DNA of 64,000 nt, taken from contig OY760427.1 of assembly GCA_963663495.1 (NCBI GenBank), forward strand, positions 1,178,001-1,242,000. Reading direction: 5' to 3'. Below are positions 18,254 through 27,231 of the stretch, piece after piece. The stretch is from G963663495 sp963663495 (lineage in GTDB: Bacteria; Bacteroidota; Rhodothermia; Rhodothermales; Bin80). Made by a program: the position numbers and the translations under genes. The notes beneath the pieces were generated by a model. It saw only the letters and a program-made list of their open reading frames with translations, did not search any database and was not told where the DNA came from. Position 1 is the first letter of the stretch, and each line of letters begins with the position of its first letter.

Positions 18254-18406
18254 ATTGGAATAGCTGACATGAGCGCGGAAAGTGCATCGCTAAATGAAAG
18301 ATGCTAATGCGTGCCAATGTACCGGCGGCCTCGGCGAGTAAGGCCGGTGCATTGGATACGGGGCCGTAGGGATCAAAACCACATGTGACAGTACAACAAT
18401 CCTGCA

Positions 18407-18676
18407 ATGGATCCAATCCTCTTAAGAATAGCCAACTGGCTAGCACCACCCCCTAGCGATAGGGCACGTCTTGGTCAACCAGGTCGTCTTGGTCAACCAG
18501 GTCGTCTTGGTCAACCAGGTCGTCTTGGTCAACCAGGTCGTCTTGGTCAACCAGGTCGTCTTGGTCGTGTGGGCAACAATATATCTCGTCGAGCTCAGGC
18601 CGTGCCAGACAATAATGCTGCTGATAGGACGTCAAACGGAGAGAAATCTCAAACGGCTAGTGAGTCGATTTCGTGA
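18407..18676 (+). CDS. Small collagen-like (Gly-X-Y) ORF
   Basis: 89 codons. The middle (about residues 21-53) is five copies of LGQPGR plus a partial one, giving an uninterrupted Gly-Gln-Pro/Gly-Arg-Leu triplet pattern, so Gly occupies every third position as in collagen-like stalks. The short N-terminus is weakly hydrophobic (ILLRIANWLAP) and the tail is Ser/Asn-rich. The TGA overlaps the GTG of the next small ORF, which supports real translation. Against it: no ribosome-binding site is obvious, and an 18-bp tandem repeat gives repetitive open frames on both strands. It may be a chance frame. Confidence 0.35.
   Translation: MDPILLRIANWLAPPPSDRARLGQPGRLGQPGRLGQPGRLGQPGRLGQPGRLGRVGNNISRRAQAVPDNNAADRTSNGEKSQTASESIS
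18470..18559 (+). repeat. 18-bp tandem repeat, five units
   Basis: The unit CTTGGTCAACCAGGTCGT is repeated five times without a mismatch, followed by a partial sixth unit. The unit length (18) is a multiple of three, so copy-number change would keep the frame of the overlapping ORF. Identity between units suggests recent slippage or selection. Confidence 0.95.
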
Positions 18677-18894
18677 CGAACAACGAATACAAGCTTCAGC
18701 GTCTCTCGTACATCACTGGCTTGCTGCAACACTTGGCACCGCCAACCTATTCGGCTATAATTGGTGTGGCGCTATGGTACGACGATGATTACGGTATGGC
18801 TGCCGCGGTGGCGATGTCCTTAGTTTTCAGTTGGATGTTTACAGGAATCGGGTGGAGATTTCCAAGGCGTGGTTCACACGTTTCCGAGACGTAG
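18673..18894 (+). CDS. Small ORF with a membrane segment
   Basis: 73 codons beginning GTGA, overlapping the stop of the collagen-like ORF by 4 bp. Residues about 31-61 (IGVALWYDDDYGMAAAVAMSLVFSWMFTGIGW) are hydrophobic apart from an acidic DDD patch, which would allow one or two short membrane segments. No family recognised. Small size and lack of a recognised relative keep confidence low. Confidence 0.35.
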   Translation: MTNNEYKLQRLSYITGLLQHLAPPTYSAIIGVALWYDDDYGMAAAVAMSLVFSWMFTGIGWRFPRRGSHVSET

Positions 18895-19400
18895 AAGGAA
18901 TCGCAATTCCGATGCAGTTAGCGTTCCTTAACCGGAAGAATTGGCTGGCATCTGCTTCTGCCTTCACCCGGCACCATGTGACATGTTTATAGGTGGAACA
19001 GGCTTGGAGGTACGGTAGATGATGCTTAATTCACAAGCGGATGGAGGCAATTTTACTGCGGACCTCGGATCGGTGCGCAAGCTGTTTCCGGAAGCTGTGG
19101 TTGAGCCGATTCCCAAGGATTGCTGGTAGCCGACCTATGGATCGGTCTAGGCTATGAGCTTGGCCTGAAGTGGCGGGTAAGTTCTCAGTTCTCGCAGCAT
19201 TGTTCAGGCTAAGTCTCGCTTCGCGCGAGGCATAGCAAAGAGCAGAATTCATCGGGCGTAGTAAAGCATCCTTTAAGCATGGATGTTCGTAACAGGCCGC
19301 TGTACAACGTGAATTATGCGCAGGGTGGAAGGATGCGAAGTCTGGCACCTCGGGCGCGAGCGGTGCGTACCATGAGTACAAGAAATGTTCGGGCTTCGAA
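18895..19400. other. Gene-poor stretch upstream of alaS
   Basis: About 500 bp without a full gene. It holds a 36-codon frame at 19022-19129 (annotated separately). The remainder upstream of the alaS GTG shows no recognisable protein, terminator or RNA. Confidence 0.5.
19022..19129 (+). pseudogene. Possible N-terminal stub of a type III DNA methylase
   Basis: A frame preceded by GGAGG at a good distance encodes MLNSQADGGNFTADLGSVRKLFPEAV and stops after 36 codons. The pattern GNFTADL-x-LFPEAV resembles the start of type III restriction-modification methyltransferases (a KLKELFPE-type opening). Nothing downstream continues the gene, so it would be a leftover start. The match is short and may be coincidence. 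Confidence 0.25.
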
Positions 19401-22220
19401 GTGCCATTAAAGACCAAGGAAATACGCGAAGACTTCCTGGAGTTCTTTCGCGCCAAAGGACACAAGATCGTACCTAGCGCGCCGCTCGTGCCGCAGGGAG
19501 ATCCGACGCTGTTGTTTATCAACGCCGGAATGAACCAGTTCAAGGATGTGTTCCTGGGCACCGGCAACCGCAGCCATACACGGGTGGCAGATACGCAAAA
19601 ATGTCTGCGTGTATCAGGAAAGCATAACGACCTTGAGGAGGTAGGGCACGATACCTACCACCACACATTCTTTGAAATGCTCGGCAACTGGAGCTTCGGT
19701 GACTACTTTAAGGAAGAGGCTGTATCGTGGGCATGGGAGCTGTTTACAAAGCGGTGGGGGATGGATGCAAAGCGCCTCTACGCCACTGTGCACATGGGAG
19801 ATCAAGAGCTGGGGCTGGAACCGGACCGCGAAGCAGCAAGAATCTGGCAGAAACAACCCGGGATGCCTGATGGACATGTACTGTTTTACGGGTCAAGCGA
19901 TAACTTCTGGATGATGGGCAACACGGGGCCGTGTGGTCCATGCTCAGAAATCCATTACGACATGCGGCCGGATAACGAGGTGCAGCAAGTATCCGGTCAC
20001 GAACTGGTCAATACGGGGCATCCCCAAGTGATTGAGCTCTGGAACTTGGTTTTTATCCAGTACAATGCCGTTGAAGACGGGACCATCCAACCGCTGAAGG
20101 CGAAGCATGTTGACACCGGTATGGGCCTGGAAAGGGTTGCTGCCGTAATGCAAGGGAAGGACAGCACCTATGACACGGATGCATTTGCAGCCCTCTTTGC
20201 TGAAATCGCAGAACAATCGCCTCTGGATTACGTGGCTGGATACGACGATATCAGCAACGAAAACGCCAGAAAGAAGGTGCGCATCGCGATGCGTGTAGTT
20301 GCGGATCATATACGTGCGGTAGCGTTTGCTATTGCCGACGGGGTGATTCCCGGTAATGTAGGTCGAGGATACGTGATTCGCCGCCTTCTGCGACGGGCCG
20401 TACGGTATGGGTACCAGTTTCTGGGCTTCCGCAAGCCATTCCTGCACCGCCTCACTCAGACCGTAGTAAAGCAGCTGTCCCATGTCTTCAAAGAGTTGTT
20501 GACGCACCAGCATACGATCGAACGTGTCGTGTACGGGGAGGAAAAGGCGTTCCTGCAGACGCTAGGACGTGGAATCGGCCTGTTTGACACCATAGTGCCT
20601 CACCTGCGCTGTCCGAGCCGCAAGGATGCTGAGAACTTGCTCAATCCCCAGAGCGATGGCCGCGTGGCGAACCTGCTTCAAAAGGCCTTCGGCGCTCATG
20701 TGGAGAGTAGTGACGTGGAGCGCCGCATCAGGCGCGCCGCGGCTAATCGCCAGATTCCCGGGCCGGTCGCCTTCCTACTGCATGACACGTATGGTTTTCC
20801 CGTGGACTTGACGCGCCTCATGGCAGCGGAGGAGGGCCTTAGTGTGGACATGGAAAGCTACGAGGTATTGATGCAGGAGCAGAAGGATCGCGCGCGCAAG
20901 GACCGGTCCGCCGGACAGTCGCCGCCGGATGAGACCGGATGGGTACCCGTTGCAAAGGGCTCTGATTCTACCTTTATGGGCTACGAGAGGACTGAGCTTC
21001 GGGACGCTACTGTCCAGTGGATGCGCCCAGAGCCACCGTACGCGTTGGTGTTGGATCATACGCCGTTCTATGCGGAAAGTGGAGGGCAGCAGGGGGACCA
21101 AGGCGTACTCTGCATCGGAGATGACGAGCTGCGGGTGCTGGACACGAAGCGTTCCAACGGGCGTATAATGCATATAGTAGATCGGCTGCCGAAGGAGCTG
21201 GATGCACCAGTGGAGGCCCGTGTGGACTCTGGACGCCGCATGCGACTGGCAAAGCACCACACAGCCACCCATCTCATGCATGCCGCCCTACGCGAAGCCT
21301 TGGGACCGGGCGTGGAACAGAAAGGATCGCTCGTTGCTCCAGATCACCTCCGATTTGATTTTAGCTTTCCCGACCGTGTGCCTGCTGAGGATATTGCGCA
21401 TGTGCAGGGGCGGGTGAATGAAGTTATTCAGCGGAACGTGACTGCCGATATCCTTACCGATGTGCCCATGGAGGAGGCGCTCGCGATGGGCGCCACCGCA
21501 CTGTTTGGCGAGAAGTACGGAGAGCGCGTACGCGTCGTCATCTTTGATCCGGAATTTTCCGTTGAGCTGTGCGGTGGCACGCACGTAGATGCTACAGGTG
21601 GACTAGGCCTTTTTCTGTTACGCAAAGAGGGATCCGTAGCGGCCGGAATTCGACGCGTGGAGGCCATAACCGGACTAGACGCGATGGCGCTGGTCGAACA
21701 GGAACTCGCCGAGCTAAGCCGCGTGCGGGGGCGCATTCCCGGAAGCCACCAGGATACCTATGAGGCTGTAGCAGAATTGGTGACCCAGAACAGAAAACTT
21801 GAAAAAGAGGTTGAGCAGATGGCATTGCTGCGCCTTGAAGATGCCATCAACACGATGATAGACAGCGCTATCATGTTGGGAGGCATACGGTTGGTGACGG
21901 GGCGTATTCGTGATGTAAAGATGGATATCCTTCGGTCGCTGGGTGCAACGCTACGCATGCGGATGGGCGCTGGCACCGTAGGCGTCTTGGGCACACAAGA
22001 CCCGTCAGCAGAGAAGGCCTATCTCGTGGCCGTAGTGGCAGACGACATGATCCGAAAAGGCCTGAAGGCTGGCGACATCGTACGAACCCTCGCCCGACAG
22101 ATGAACGGAGGCGGGGGAGGAAGACCACAGCTTGCGACAGCGGGCGGAAAAAATCCAGAAGCACTTGACGCCGTGATGGAAGGAGTCCCCGCAGTAATCC
22201 GCAGCATGCTGCAGACATAA
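19401..22220 (+). CDS. alaS: Alanine-tRNA ligase
   Basis: 939 residues. It charges tRNA-Ala and edits mischarged Ser/Gly. The N-terminal class II catalytic core begins EIREDFLEFFRAKGHKIVPS and includes LLFINAGMNQFKDVFLG; the editing domain has the zinc-binding KHHTATHLMHA and the later CGGTHVDATG; the C-terminal C-Ala/DHHA1 part ends GGGGGRPQLATAGGKNPEAL. The GTG at 19401 matches the normal N-terminus of the family; no ATG fits. A tRNA-Ser gene follows 33 bp downstream. About 60 residues longer than E. coli AlaRS, with small insertions around residues 400-445 (inference by eye). Confidence 0.97.
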   Translation: MPLKTKEIREDFLEFFRAKGHKIVPSAPLVPQGDPTLLFINAGMNQFKDVFLGTGNRSHTRVADTQKCLRVSGKHNDLEEVGHDTYHHTFFEMLGNWSFGDYFKEEAVSWAWELFTKRWGMDAKRLYATVHMGDQELGLEPDREAARIWQKQPGMPDGHVLFYGSSDNFWMMGNTGPCGPCSEIHYDMRPDNEVQQVSGHELVNTGHPQVIELWNLVFIQYNAVEDGTIQPLKAKHVDTGMGLERVAAVMQGKDSTYDTDAFAALFAEIAEQSPLDYVAGYDDISNENARKKVRIAMRVVADHIRAVAFAIADGVIPGNVGRGYVIRRLLRRAVRYGYQFLGFRKPFLHRLTQTVVKQLSHVFKELLTHQHTIERVVYGEEKAFLQTLGRGIGLFDTIVPHLRCPSRKDAENLLNPQSDGRVANLLQKAFGAHVESSDVERRIRRAAANRQIPGPVAFLLHDTYGFPVDLTRLMAAEEGLSVDMESYEVLMQEQKDRARKDRSAGQSPPDETGWVPVAKGSDSTFMGYERTELRDATVQWMRPEPPYALVLDHTPFYAESGGQQGDQGVLCIGDDELRVLDTKRSNGRIMHIVDRLPKELDAPVEARVDSGRRMRLAKHHTATHLMHAALREALGPGVEQKGSLVAPDHLRFDFSFPDRVPAEDIAHVQGRVNEVIQRNVTADILTDVPMEEALAMGATALFGEKYGERVRVVIFDPEFSVELCGGTHVDATGGLGLFLLRKEGSVAAGIRRVEAITGLDAMALVEQELAELSRVRGRIPGSHQDTYEAVAELVTQNRKLEKEVEQMALLRLEDAINTMIDSAIMLGGIRLVTGRIRDVKMDILRSLGATLRMRMGAGTVGVLGTQDPSAEKAYLVAVVADDMIRKGLKAGDIVRTLARQMNGGGGGRPQLATAGGKNPEALDAVMEGVPAVIRSMLQT

Positions 22221-22253
22221 ACCATTTTGCAATGTATGCGTAACCTGCCTTAC

Positions 22254-22339
22254 GGAGGGGTGCCGGAGCGGTCGAACGGGGTGGTCTCGAAAACCATTGT
22301 AGGCATTGCCTACCGGGGGTTCGAATCCCTCCCCCTCCG
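22254..22339 (+). tRNA. tRNA-Ser (anticodon CGA)
   Basis: 86-nt class II tRNA. The acceptor stem GGAGGGG pairs with CCCCTCC, discriminator base G. The anticodon loop CTCGAAA on a 5-bp stem gives anticodon CGA (reads UCG). The long variable arm GTAGGC-ATT-GCCTAC is a perfect 6-bp stem, diagnostic of tRNA-Ser, and the T-loop is TTCGAAT. CCA is not encoded. It lies 33 bp after alaS and just before an outer-membrane protein gene. Confidence 0.96.
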
Positions 22340-22343
22340 CATA

Positions 22344-25220
22344 TTGCCACGACTAACGTATCTCGCGGCAGGCTTCGTGCTGTTGTGTCTGCTCTGCACT
22401 GATTCAAGCGGGCAGAGCACGACACGAATCTACGAAACGGTGTACCGCCCGCTAGGGGTTGAGTACCACGTTGCGCAGACGGCCCATTTTACCCTTATTT
22501 ACGAGGATGGATCGGAGTCGCTGGTGCATGAGGCCGCAGCTATACTTGACAGCGAGCTGCCAAAGGCAACGGAACGGTTCCCTGGCCGGCGGGGCCTTCG
22601 CATGCCCGTGGTGCTGGAAGGATTCAGTGACCGGCCCTACGGCTTTGTGTCGCCCGTACCGTTCCGACAGGAGATTGGTACGGCGGCCATTAAGGGCAAT
22701 AGGTTGTCTGCCCGTCATGATTCGTGGCTTTGGACCGTGGCTGCGCATGAGACGGTGCATGCTGCACAGGCTCAGTATGGCAGCATGTGGGGAGTGGGAG
22801 GGATGTTCCGGCTCGTTTCTCCGGATATTGCCCGCGCCCTTCAGTTATGGTTTCCGGCCGGGGTATCGGAGGGCGTAGCCGTCTACCATGAAAGCCAGCT
22901 GCAGTCCGGCGCGGGCCGGCTGAACCACCCCTTTTTCCAGATGCACTTCTGGGCTTCCATGTCGTCCGAAGATCCGTGGTCTCTGGCCCAGATGCTGGAG
23001 GTTCCAGCGTATGCCGTACCAGCCCACCGGTACTATATCGGCGGTGCCAACTTCCACAGATATCTGGCGGAGAAGCGCGGCGGCGCGTTTATGCGCGCGC
23101 TGCGCTTCCATGATCGCATACCGTTCGCGGGGCACGGCATTGAGCTCAGGTATGCTACCGGGCGGTGGCCACACCAGCTCGGGAGAGAATTTCGTGCAGC
23201 AATGGCGGCAGAGGAGCGAGCGCGGCAGGAGGCACTCGGGGACCTTACGAAATCCGATGTCCTTGCAACGGGACCAGGCCATATGTATCGTCGCCCCATA
23301 TGGTTGAATAGTACGGTGCTACTGGCACACGCGGCAGGTAATGACCTGCCGGAAGGCTTCTATACGCTATCTACCAACGGTGCGAGAGATCTGCTTAGCC
23401 TGCAGGATCTGTCCGAGGAGTTTTACGCCAGTCTGTCCATGGATATCTCAACCGTGCTGTTTACACGCTATGTGCAGGATCCACTTGCTCATACGCGCTT
23501 TGTTGCGGACATTTTTTCGATGGACCTCAAGGATGGGCGCGCATCACGTATCACGCGGCGGGCCCGGGCTCATGCACCTGTCCAGCATGAAGGCGGTATA
23601 TGGGCGCTCCGCAACCGGGGGCAGTTCAATGAATGGGTAAACATTACGTCAACGGGAACGGTACACGCCGTGACGGAAGCCAGTCGAACAACGTTTGTGC
23701 AGCTTGCGCCGCGGCCTGGCAGCAGCGATGTGGCTGTGCTTGCCCGAAAGGGGGGACGCCAAGGGCTGTACGTGTCGCGCGGCGCCCAGCGGGATCAGCT
23801 GGAGCCGTGGCTATTCTTTACGGATGCCTCTATTTATGATGTGACTTGGAGCGCAGACGCCAATTATCTTCTGTTCACTGCGGATCTGAACGGGGTGCCG
23901 AACGTGTTCTTTCTCAATGTTGCCGCAGACGAGGTGCGGCAGCTCACCAATGTGCCGTTTGGCGCCTTCGAGCCGGCGCTGTCACCGGACGGTCGTACAC
24001 TGGCGTTTGTAGAAGCACGACACGAGGGAATGGACATCCGCCTGACGCCGTTCATTCCCGGTGCGGCGCCCCTCACTGAAATCGCAGTACGCGTGCCTAT
24101 ATCTCATGCACCGCGCTTGGAGGCACCTGTGGAGGCGCCGCACATGGGTGTGACCGAACTCCAGCGGTACCGTACCTGGCGTTTTCTGAGGCCGCGCACA
24201 CTTATTCCTCTCGTACGATACGACGAATTCCAACGCACGGAGCATGATGTGTCGCTGGGTACTGGCATAGGGTTGGGACTGCAGGGGAGCGACCCGCTAC
24301 AACGTACTGCATACCTTCTTGAGGGATGGTACCAAGCGGGGCGGGCATGGGGTGAAGTGGGTGTTGAGACCGCTCGGTTGCCGGTGCGCATCGCAGCGCA
24401 GGTGTTTGATCGTTCTACCACGGTCATGGCAATCGTTGAGGGAGAGCCTCGTCGGACTGTGCGGCTGGGGCGCGAAGAGGTCGGTGGACGTATAGACCTC
24501 CGACTCCCTGTTGTGCTGCACAACAACGTGCGGCATTCCTCACTGACTGTCGGGATCGGTGCTGAACTTGCCGGTGAACGGCTCTTTGATACGGCGGGAG
24601 AGACGGTGGAGGTGCGCGTTGCACCTGGCGAAGCGCCACGCCGCTTTCGCACCCGCCTCGCCATTATTCCATCGCTTACATGGTCCCATGGCATACGGTA
24701 CAATCGAAAAGATCTCCGGCCCGCCGCGGGCCTGGCCGTGTCCTCCGCCGGTTTTAGTGATGCCTGGACGGACGGCTTTCAGGTCCGCCGGGCCATCATC
24801 ACGCAGGTAGCGTGGTACCGGGCCCTGGTATCGCGCAGCCATACGGCGCTTCGCTTGAGATTCAAGTCTTTGTGGCAGAATCGCGGCTCCATCTACGATC
24901 TGGATACCTTTATGCCCCGGGGGCAGGAGGATGTGTACTTGGGCCCCGGGACCTATGCAGGCGCTGACGCGGAGATTGTGCAGCCACTATGGTATGTAGA
25001 AAACGGCTTCCTGCTACTGCCTGTTTACGTTAAGGCCGTATACGCGTATGGTTTTGCTGAGGCGCTCGCTCCCGTAGATTCTCGTGAGCGCCAGTGGAAG
25101 AATATTACGGCAGCAGGAGTAGGGCTTGGCCTCCAGATGCGAATCTCTCATGTGGTGGACGTCCATCTGCGCGCGGGTGCGTCCTTCACACGCGATGGTG
25201 TTTCCCTGACGATGCGTTAG
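22344..25220 (+). CDS. Exported HExxH peptidase-like / beta-propeller / outer-membrane barrel protein
   Basis: About 958 residues. After a signal peptide (LTYLAAGFVLLCLLCTDSSGQ) comes a zincin-like domain with HETVH in WTVAAHETVHAAQ and a likely third ligand Glu in AGVSEGVAVYHES. A TolB/PD40-type beta-propeller follows (repeats such as WSADANYLLFTADLNG and EPALSPDGRTLAFVE), then a C-terminal third with alternating strands typical of an outer-membrane beta-barrel. A surface-anchored protease is inferred; activity is not certain. The frame is open back through the tRNA gene to 22227, but coding must begin after it; TTG at 22344 is the first in-frame start that leaves a complete signal peptide. 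Confidence 0.75.
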   Translation: MPRLTYLAAGFVLLCLLCTDSSGQSTTRIYETVYRPLGVEYHVAQTAHFTLIYEDGSESLVHEAAAILDSELPKATERFPGRRGLRMPVVLEGFSDRPYGFVSPVPFRQEIGTAAIKGNRLSARHDSWLWTVAAHETVHAAQAQYGSMWGVGGMFRLVSPDIARALQLWFPAGVSEGVAVYHESQLQSGAGRLNHPFFQMHFWASMSSEDPWSLAQMLEVPAYAVPAHRYYIGGANFHRYLAEKRGGAFMRALRFHDRIPFAGHGIELRYATGRWPHQLGREFRAAMAAEERARQEALGDLTKSDVLATGPGHMYRRPIWLNSTVLLAHAAGNDLPEGFYTLSTNGARDLLSLQDLSEEFYASLSMDISTVLFTRYVQDPLAHTRFVADIFSMDLKDGRASRITRRARAHAPVQHEGGIWALRNRGQFNEWVNITSTGTVHAVTEASRTTFVQLAPRPGSSDVAVLARKGGRQGLYVSRGAQRDQLEPWLFFTDASIYDVTWSADANYLLFTADLNGVPNVFFLNVAADEVRQLTNVPFGAFEPALSPDGRTLAFVEARHEGMDIRLTPFIPGAAPLTEIAVRVPISHAPRLEAPVEAPHMGVTELQRYRTWRFLRPRTLIPLVRYDEFQRTEHDVSLGTGIGLGLQGSDPLQRTAYLLEGWYQAGRAWGEVGVETARLPVRIAAQVFDRSTTVMAIVEGEPRRTVRLGREEVGGRIDLRLPVVLHNNVRHSSLTVGIGAELAGERLFDTAGETVEVRVAPGEAPRRFRTRLAIIPSLTWSHGIRYNRKDLRPAAGLAVSSAGFSDAWTDGFQVRRAIITQVAWYRALVSRSHTALRLRFKSLWQNRGSIYDLDTFMPRGQEDVYLGPGTYAGADAEIVQPLWYVENGFLLLPVYVKAVYAYGFAEALAPVDSRERQWKNITAAGVGLGLQMRISHVVDVHLRAGASFTRDGVSLTMR

Positions 25221-25264
25221 GGTGGAAACAGCCATTGAAGGGTATGGTACCAGAGGTGACGCTT

Positions 25265-26164
25265 ATGGGCCTCGTTAGACTGATTCGATTTGTACCTGCA
25301 CTGATGCTCTTTTGGGGGGGCATCCTCTCCGTAGATGCGCGTGAGTTCCGGTGCACCGTGACAGTGAATATTCGGCAGCTTCAAGGGTCGGGGTTTGCTC
25401 ACCTCAATGACTTGAAAGAGTTGATTGAGGACTATCTCAACAATAGCAACTGGACAACCGATGCGTACCAGCCGGAGGAATGGATTGAATGCTCGGCCCA
25501 GGTGGTTTTCCTGGAAAGCAGGACGTTAACATCGTTTCGAGCACAGCTCATCCTGACAAGCACGCGCCCTATCTACGGGACGACAGCTAAGACTACTCTC
25601 CTGCAGGTTAGTGACGACCAGTGGGAGTTCAACTTTGCGCGCGGCACGCCGCTGGTGTTCGAAACGGAGCGCTTTGATCCACTGACCTCCGTCCTGGATT
25701 TTTATGCGTATGTCATGCTGGGTTATGACTACGATTCGTTTAGTGACATGGGGGGCGAGGCACACTTTCAGAAGGCCAAGAGGATACAGCAGCTAGCCGA
25801 CTCCAGAAACTCACCAGGCTGGAGTGCGATCAACAGGGATCCGCGCGGCGAACTGATTGATCAGATGACGGCCCCCCGCTTCAAGACCATGCGTGAAGCG
25901 CTGTTTCAGTATCATTTTCATGGATTGGATCATTTTGTACTGGATCCGGATGTTGCCAGGGATGCTGTATTCAAATCACTCACCGCCATACAGACGCTTT
26001 ACAGAGACTTGTCCCGGCAGTACGTATTTGATGTCTTTTTCTCATCCAAGTACACCGAAATTACGGCAATATTCCTGGAATCTGATTTTGACTCTCAAGC
26101 GTTCGCTGTGCTGACAGAAGTAGATCCTGCCCATCTTACCAAGTACAACGAGTTGGTGCGGTAA
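25265..26164 (+). CDS. PorD-like protein (DUF4835)
   Basis: About 299 residues with signal peptide MGLVRLIRFVPALMLFWGGILSVDA, then the DUF4835 pattern: FRCTVTVNIRQLQGS near the start, TDAYQPEEWIECSAQVVF, RPIYGTTAKTTLLQVSD, and SVLDFYAYVMLGYDYDSF-GG in the middle. In Porphyromonas and Flavobacterium the family member PorD is linked to the type IX secretion/gliding apparatus. No other T9SS gene is in the window, so a T9SS role here is only inference. The start at 25265 is preferred because AGAGGTGA precedes it at a good distance; the longer frame from 25094 runs inside the previous gene. Confidence 0.82.
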   Translation: MGLVRLIRFVPALMLFWGGILSVDAREFRCTVTVNIRQLQGSGFAHLNDLKELIEDYLNNSNWTTDAYQPEEWIECSAQVVFLESRTLTSFRAQLILTSTRPIYGTTAKTTLLQVSDDQWEFNFARGTPLVFETERFDPLTSVLDFYAYVMLGYDYDSFSDMGGEAHFQKAKRIQQLADSRNSPGWSAINRDPRGELIDQMTAPRFKTMREALFQYHFHGLDHFVLDPDVARDAVFKSLTAIQTLYRDLSRQYVFDVFFSSKYTEITAIFLESDFDSQAFAVLTEVDPAHLTKYNELVR

Positions 26165-26171
26165 TTCATCA

Positions 26172-26657
26172 ATGATCCGAGTCACAATGAATGCGAAACG
26201 ACTAGCAGCTTTCGTAGCAGGTGCCGCCTTAATAGTTACCGTCGGCGGTCTTGTAATACTTTCATCGGGCGGGGAAGAGGAGGCCTTGGTAGTTTACCGG
26301 TCGCCTACCTGTGGCTGTTGCCAGAAGTGGGCGGATTACATGGCTGACCACGGGTATGATGTGGAGGTGCGCAACGTCACTAGCCTTGCCACCGTCAAGC
26401 GTGAGCTGGGTGTGCCGCACGAAAGTTCTTCCTGTCACACTGCGGTAGTGGATGGCTATGTTATTGAGGGTCATGTGCCTGCTTCCACAGTAGCCCGGCT
26501 GCTTCGTGAGCGGCCGGATGTTGCCGGATTAGCAGTGCCCGGCATGCCAATCGGGTCACCCGGCATGGAAGGGCCCAATGCTGAACCATATAATGTGCTG
26601 TCCTTTGACAGTGAGGGCGCTTCCGAGCATTTTGAAACGATTCCGGTAACCCGGTGA
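26172..26657 (+). CDS. DUF411 metal-binding protein, membrane-anchored
   Basis: 161 residues: an N-terminal hydrophobic anchor (LAAFVAGAALIVTVGGLVIL), then a thioredoxin-like DUF411 domain with SPTCGCCQKWADYM, a second Cys in SSCHTAVV, and GYVIEGHVPAS. DUF411 proteins are associated with copper and other metal handling in the periplasm; CxCC and the downstream Cys/His are the likely ligands. It sits between the PorD-like gene (7 bp) and def (7 bp), so probably co-transcribed. An alternative ATG lies five codons in. Confidence 0.85.
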   Translation: MIRVTMNAKRLAAFVAGAALIVTVGGLVILSSGGEEEALVVYRSPTCGCCQKWADYMADHGYDVEVRNVTSLATVKRELGVPHESSSCHTAVVDGYVIEGHVPASTVARLLRERPDVAGLAVPGMPIGSPGMEGPNAEPYNVLSFDSEGASEHFETIPVTR

Positions 26658-26664
26658 TAGCGGC

Positions 26665-27213
26665 ATGATATTGCCGATTCGCCTTTACGGCGATCCCATA
26701 CTTCGAGTGCACGCCCGCAACATTACTTCGGATAGCCCTGACGTGCAGGCGTTGATTGATGACATGACAGACACGATGCGGGGAGCGGCTGGGATCGGGC
26801 TCGCGGCGCCACAGGTGGGACGGGATCTGCGTCTCTTTATTGTGGACCTTGGTGCAGTGGATGAGTTATGGGGGGATGAGCCGATGGTCTTTATTAACCC
26901 GCAAATCCTATGGGAGGGCGACGAAGAGGAAGAATTTGAAGAAGGATGTTTGTCTATCCCTGATGTACGAGCCGGTGTGATACGCCCGGAGCGCATTCGT
27001 GTCAGCTACCTTGATCGGCAATTTGCGTCCAGAACGCTTGACGTGGGAGATCTGTTGGCCCGGGTGATCCAGCACGAATTTGACCACTTGGAGGGTGTCC
27101 TGTTTATTGATCACATCAGTGCATTTCGACGCAATTTGCTTAAGAGTCGGCTGCGAGAAATCACCCGGGGCGAAGTAAGGGCTAACTACCATGTGGCGCC
27201 CGTGCCTCATTGA
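26665..27213 (+). CDS. def: Peptide deformylase
   Basis: 182 residues. It removes the formyl group from nascent proteins. All three family motifs are present: GIGLAAPQVG (motif 1, about residue 46), EGCLS (motif 2, metal-binding Cys) and HEFDHLEGVLF (motif 3, HExxH). The PIRLYGDPILR N-terminus is that of type I enzymes, and the length is normal. It is tightly spaced after the DUF411 gene and followed by the M23 peptidase gene after 18 bp. Confidence 0.96.
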   Translation: MILPIRLYGDPILRVHARNITSDSPDVQALIDDMTDTMRGAAGIGLAAPQVGRDLRLFIVDLGAVDELWGDEPMVFINPQILWEGDEEEEFEEGCLSIPDVRAGVIRPERIRVSYLDRQFASRTLDVGDLLARVIQHEFDHLEGVLFIDHISAFRRNLLKSRLREITRGEVRANYHVAPVPH

Positions 27214-27231
27214 TCTCCGCGTGTCGTTTTG

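Noticed and set aside
18470..18559. Possible CRISPR array
   Set aside because: Repeats are directly tandem 18-mers with no spacers.
19031..19567. 178-codon minus-strand frame over the alaS start
   Set aside because: Antisense to the conserved N-terminus of alaS and without similarity to a known family.
22227..22343. Extension of the HExxH/barrel protein to an ATG upstream of the tRNA
   Set aside because: It would make the coding region run through an intact tRNA-Ser gene; the signal peptide begins after the tRNA.
25094..25264. N-terminal extension of the PorD-like protein
   Set aside because: The extension overlaps the previous gene by over 120 bp; the signal peptide and a good ribosome-binding site are at 25265.
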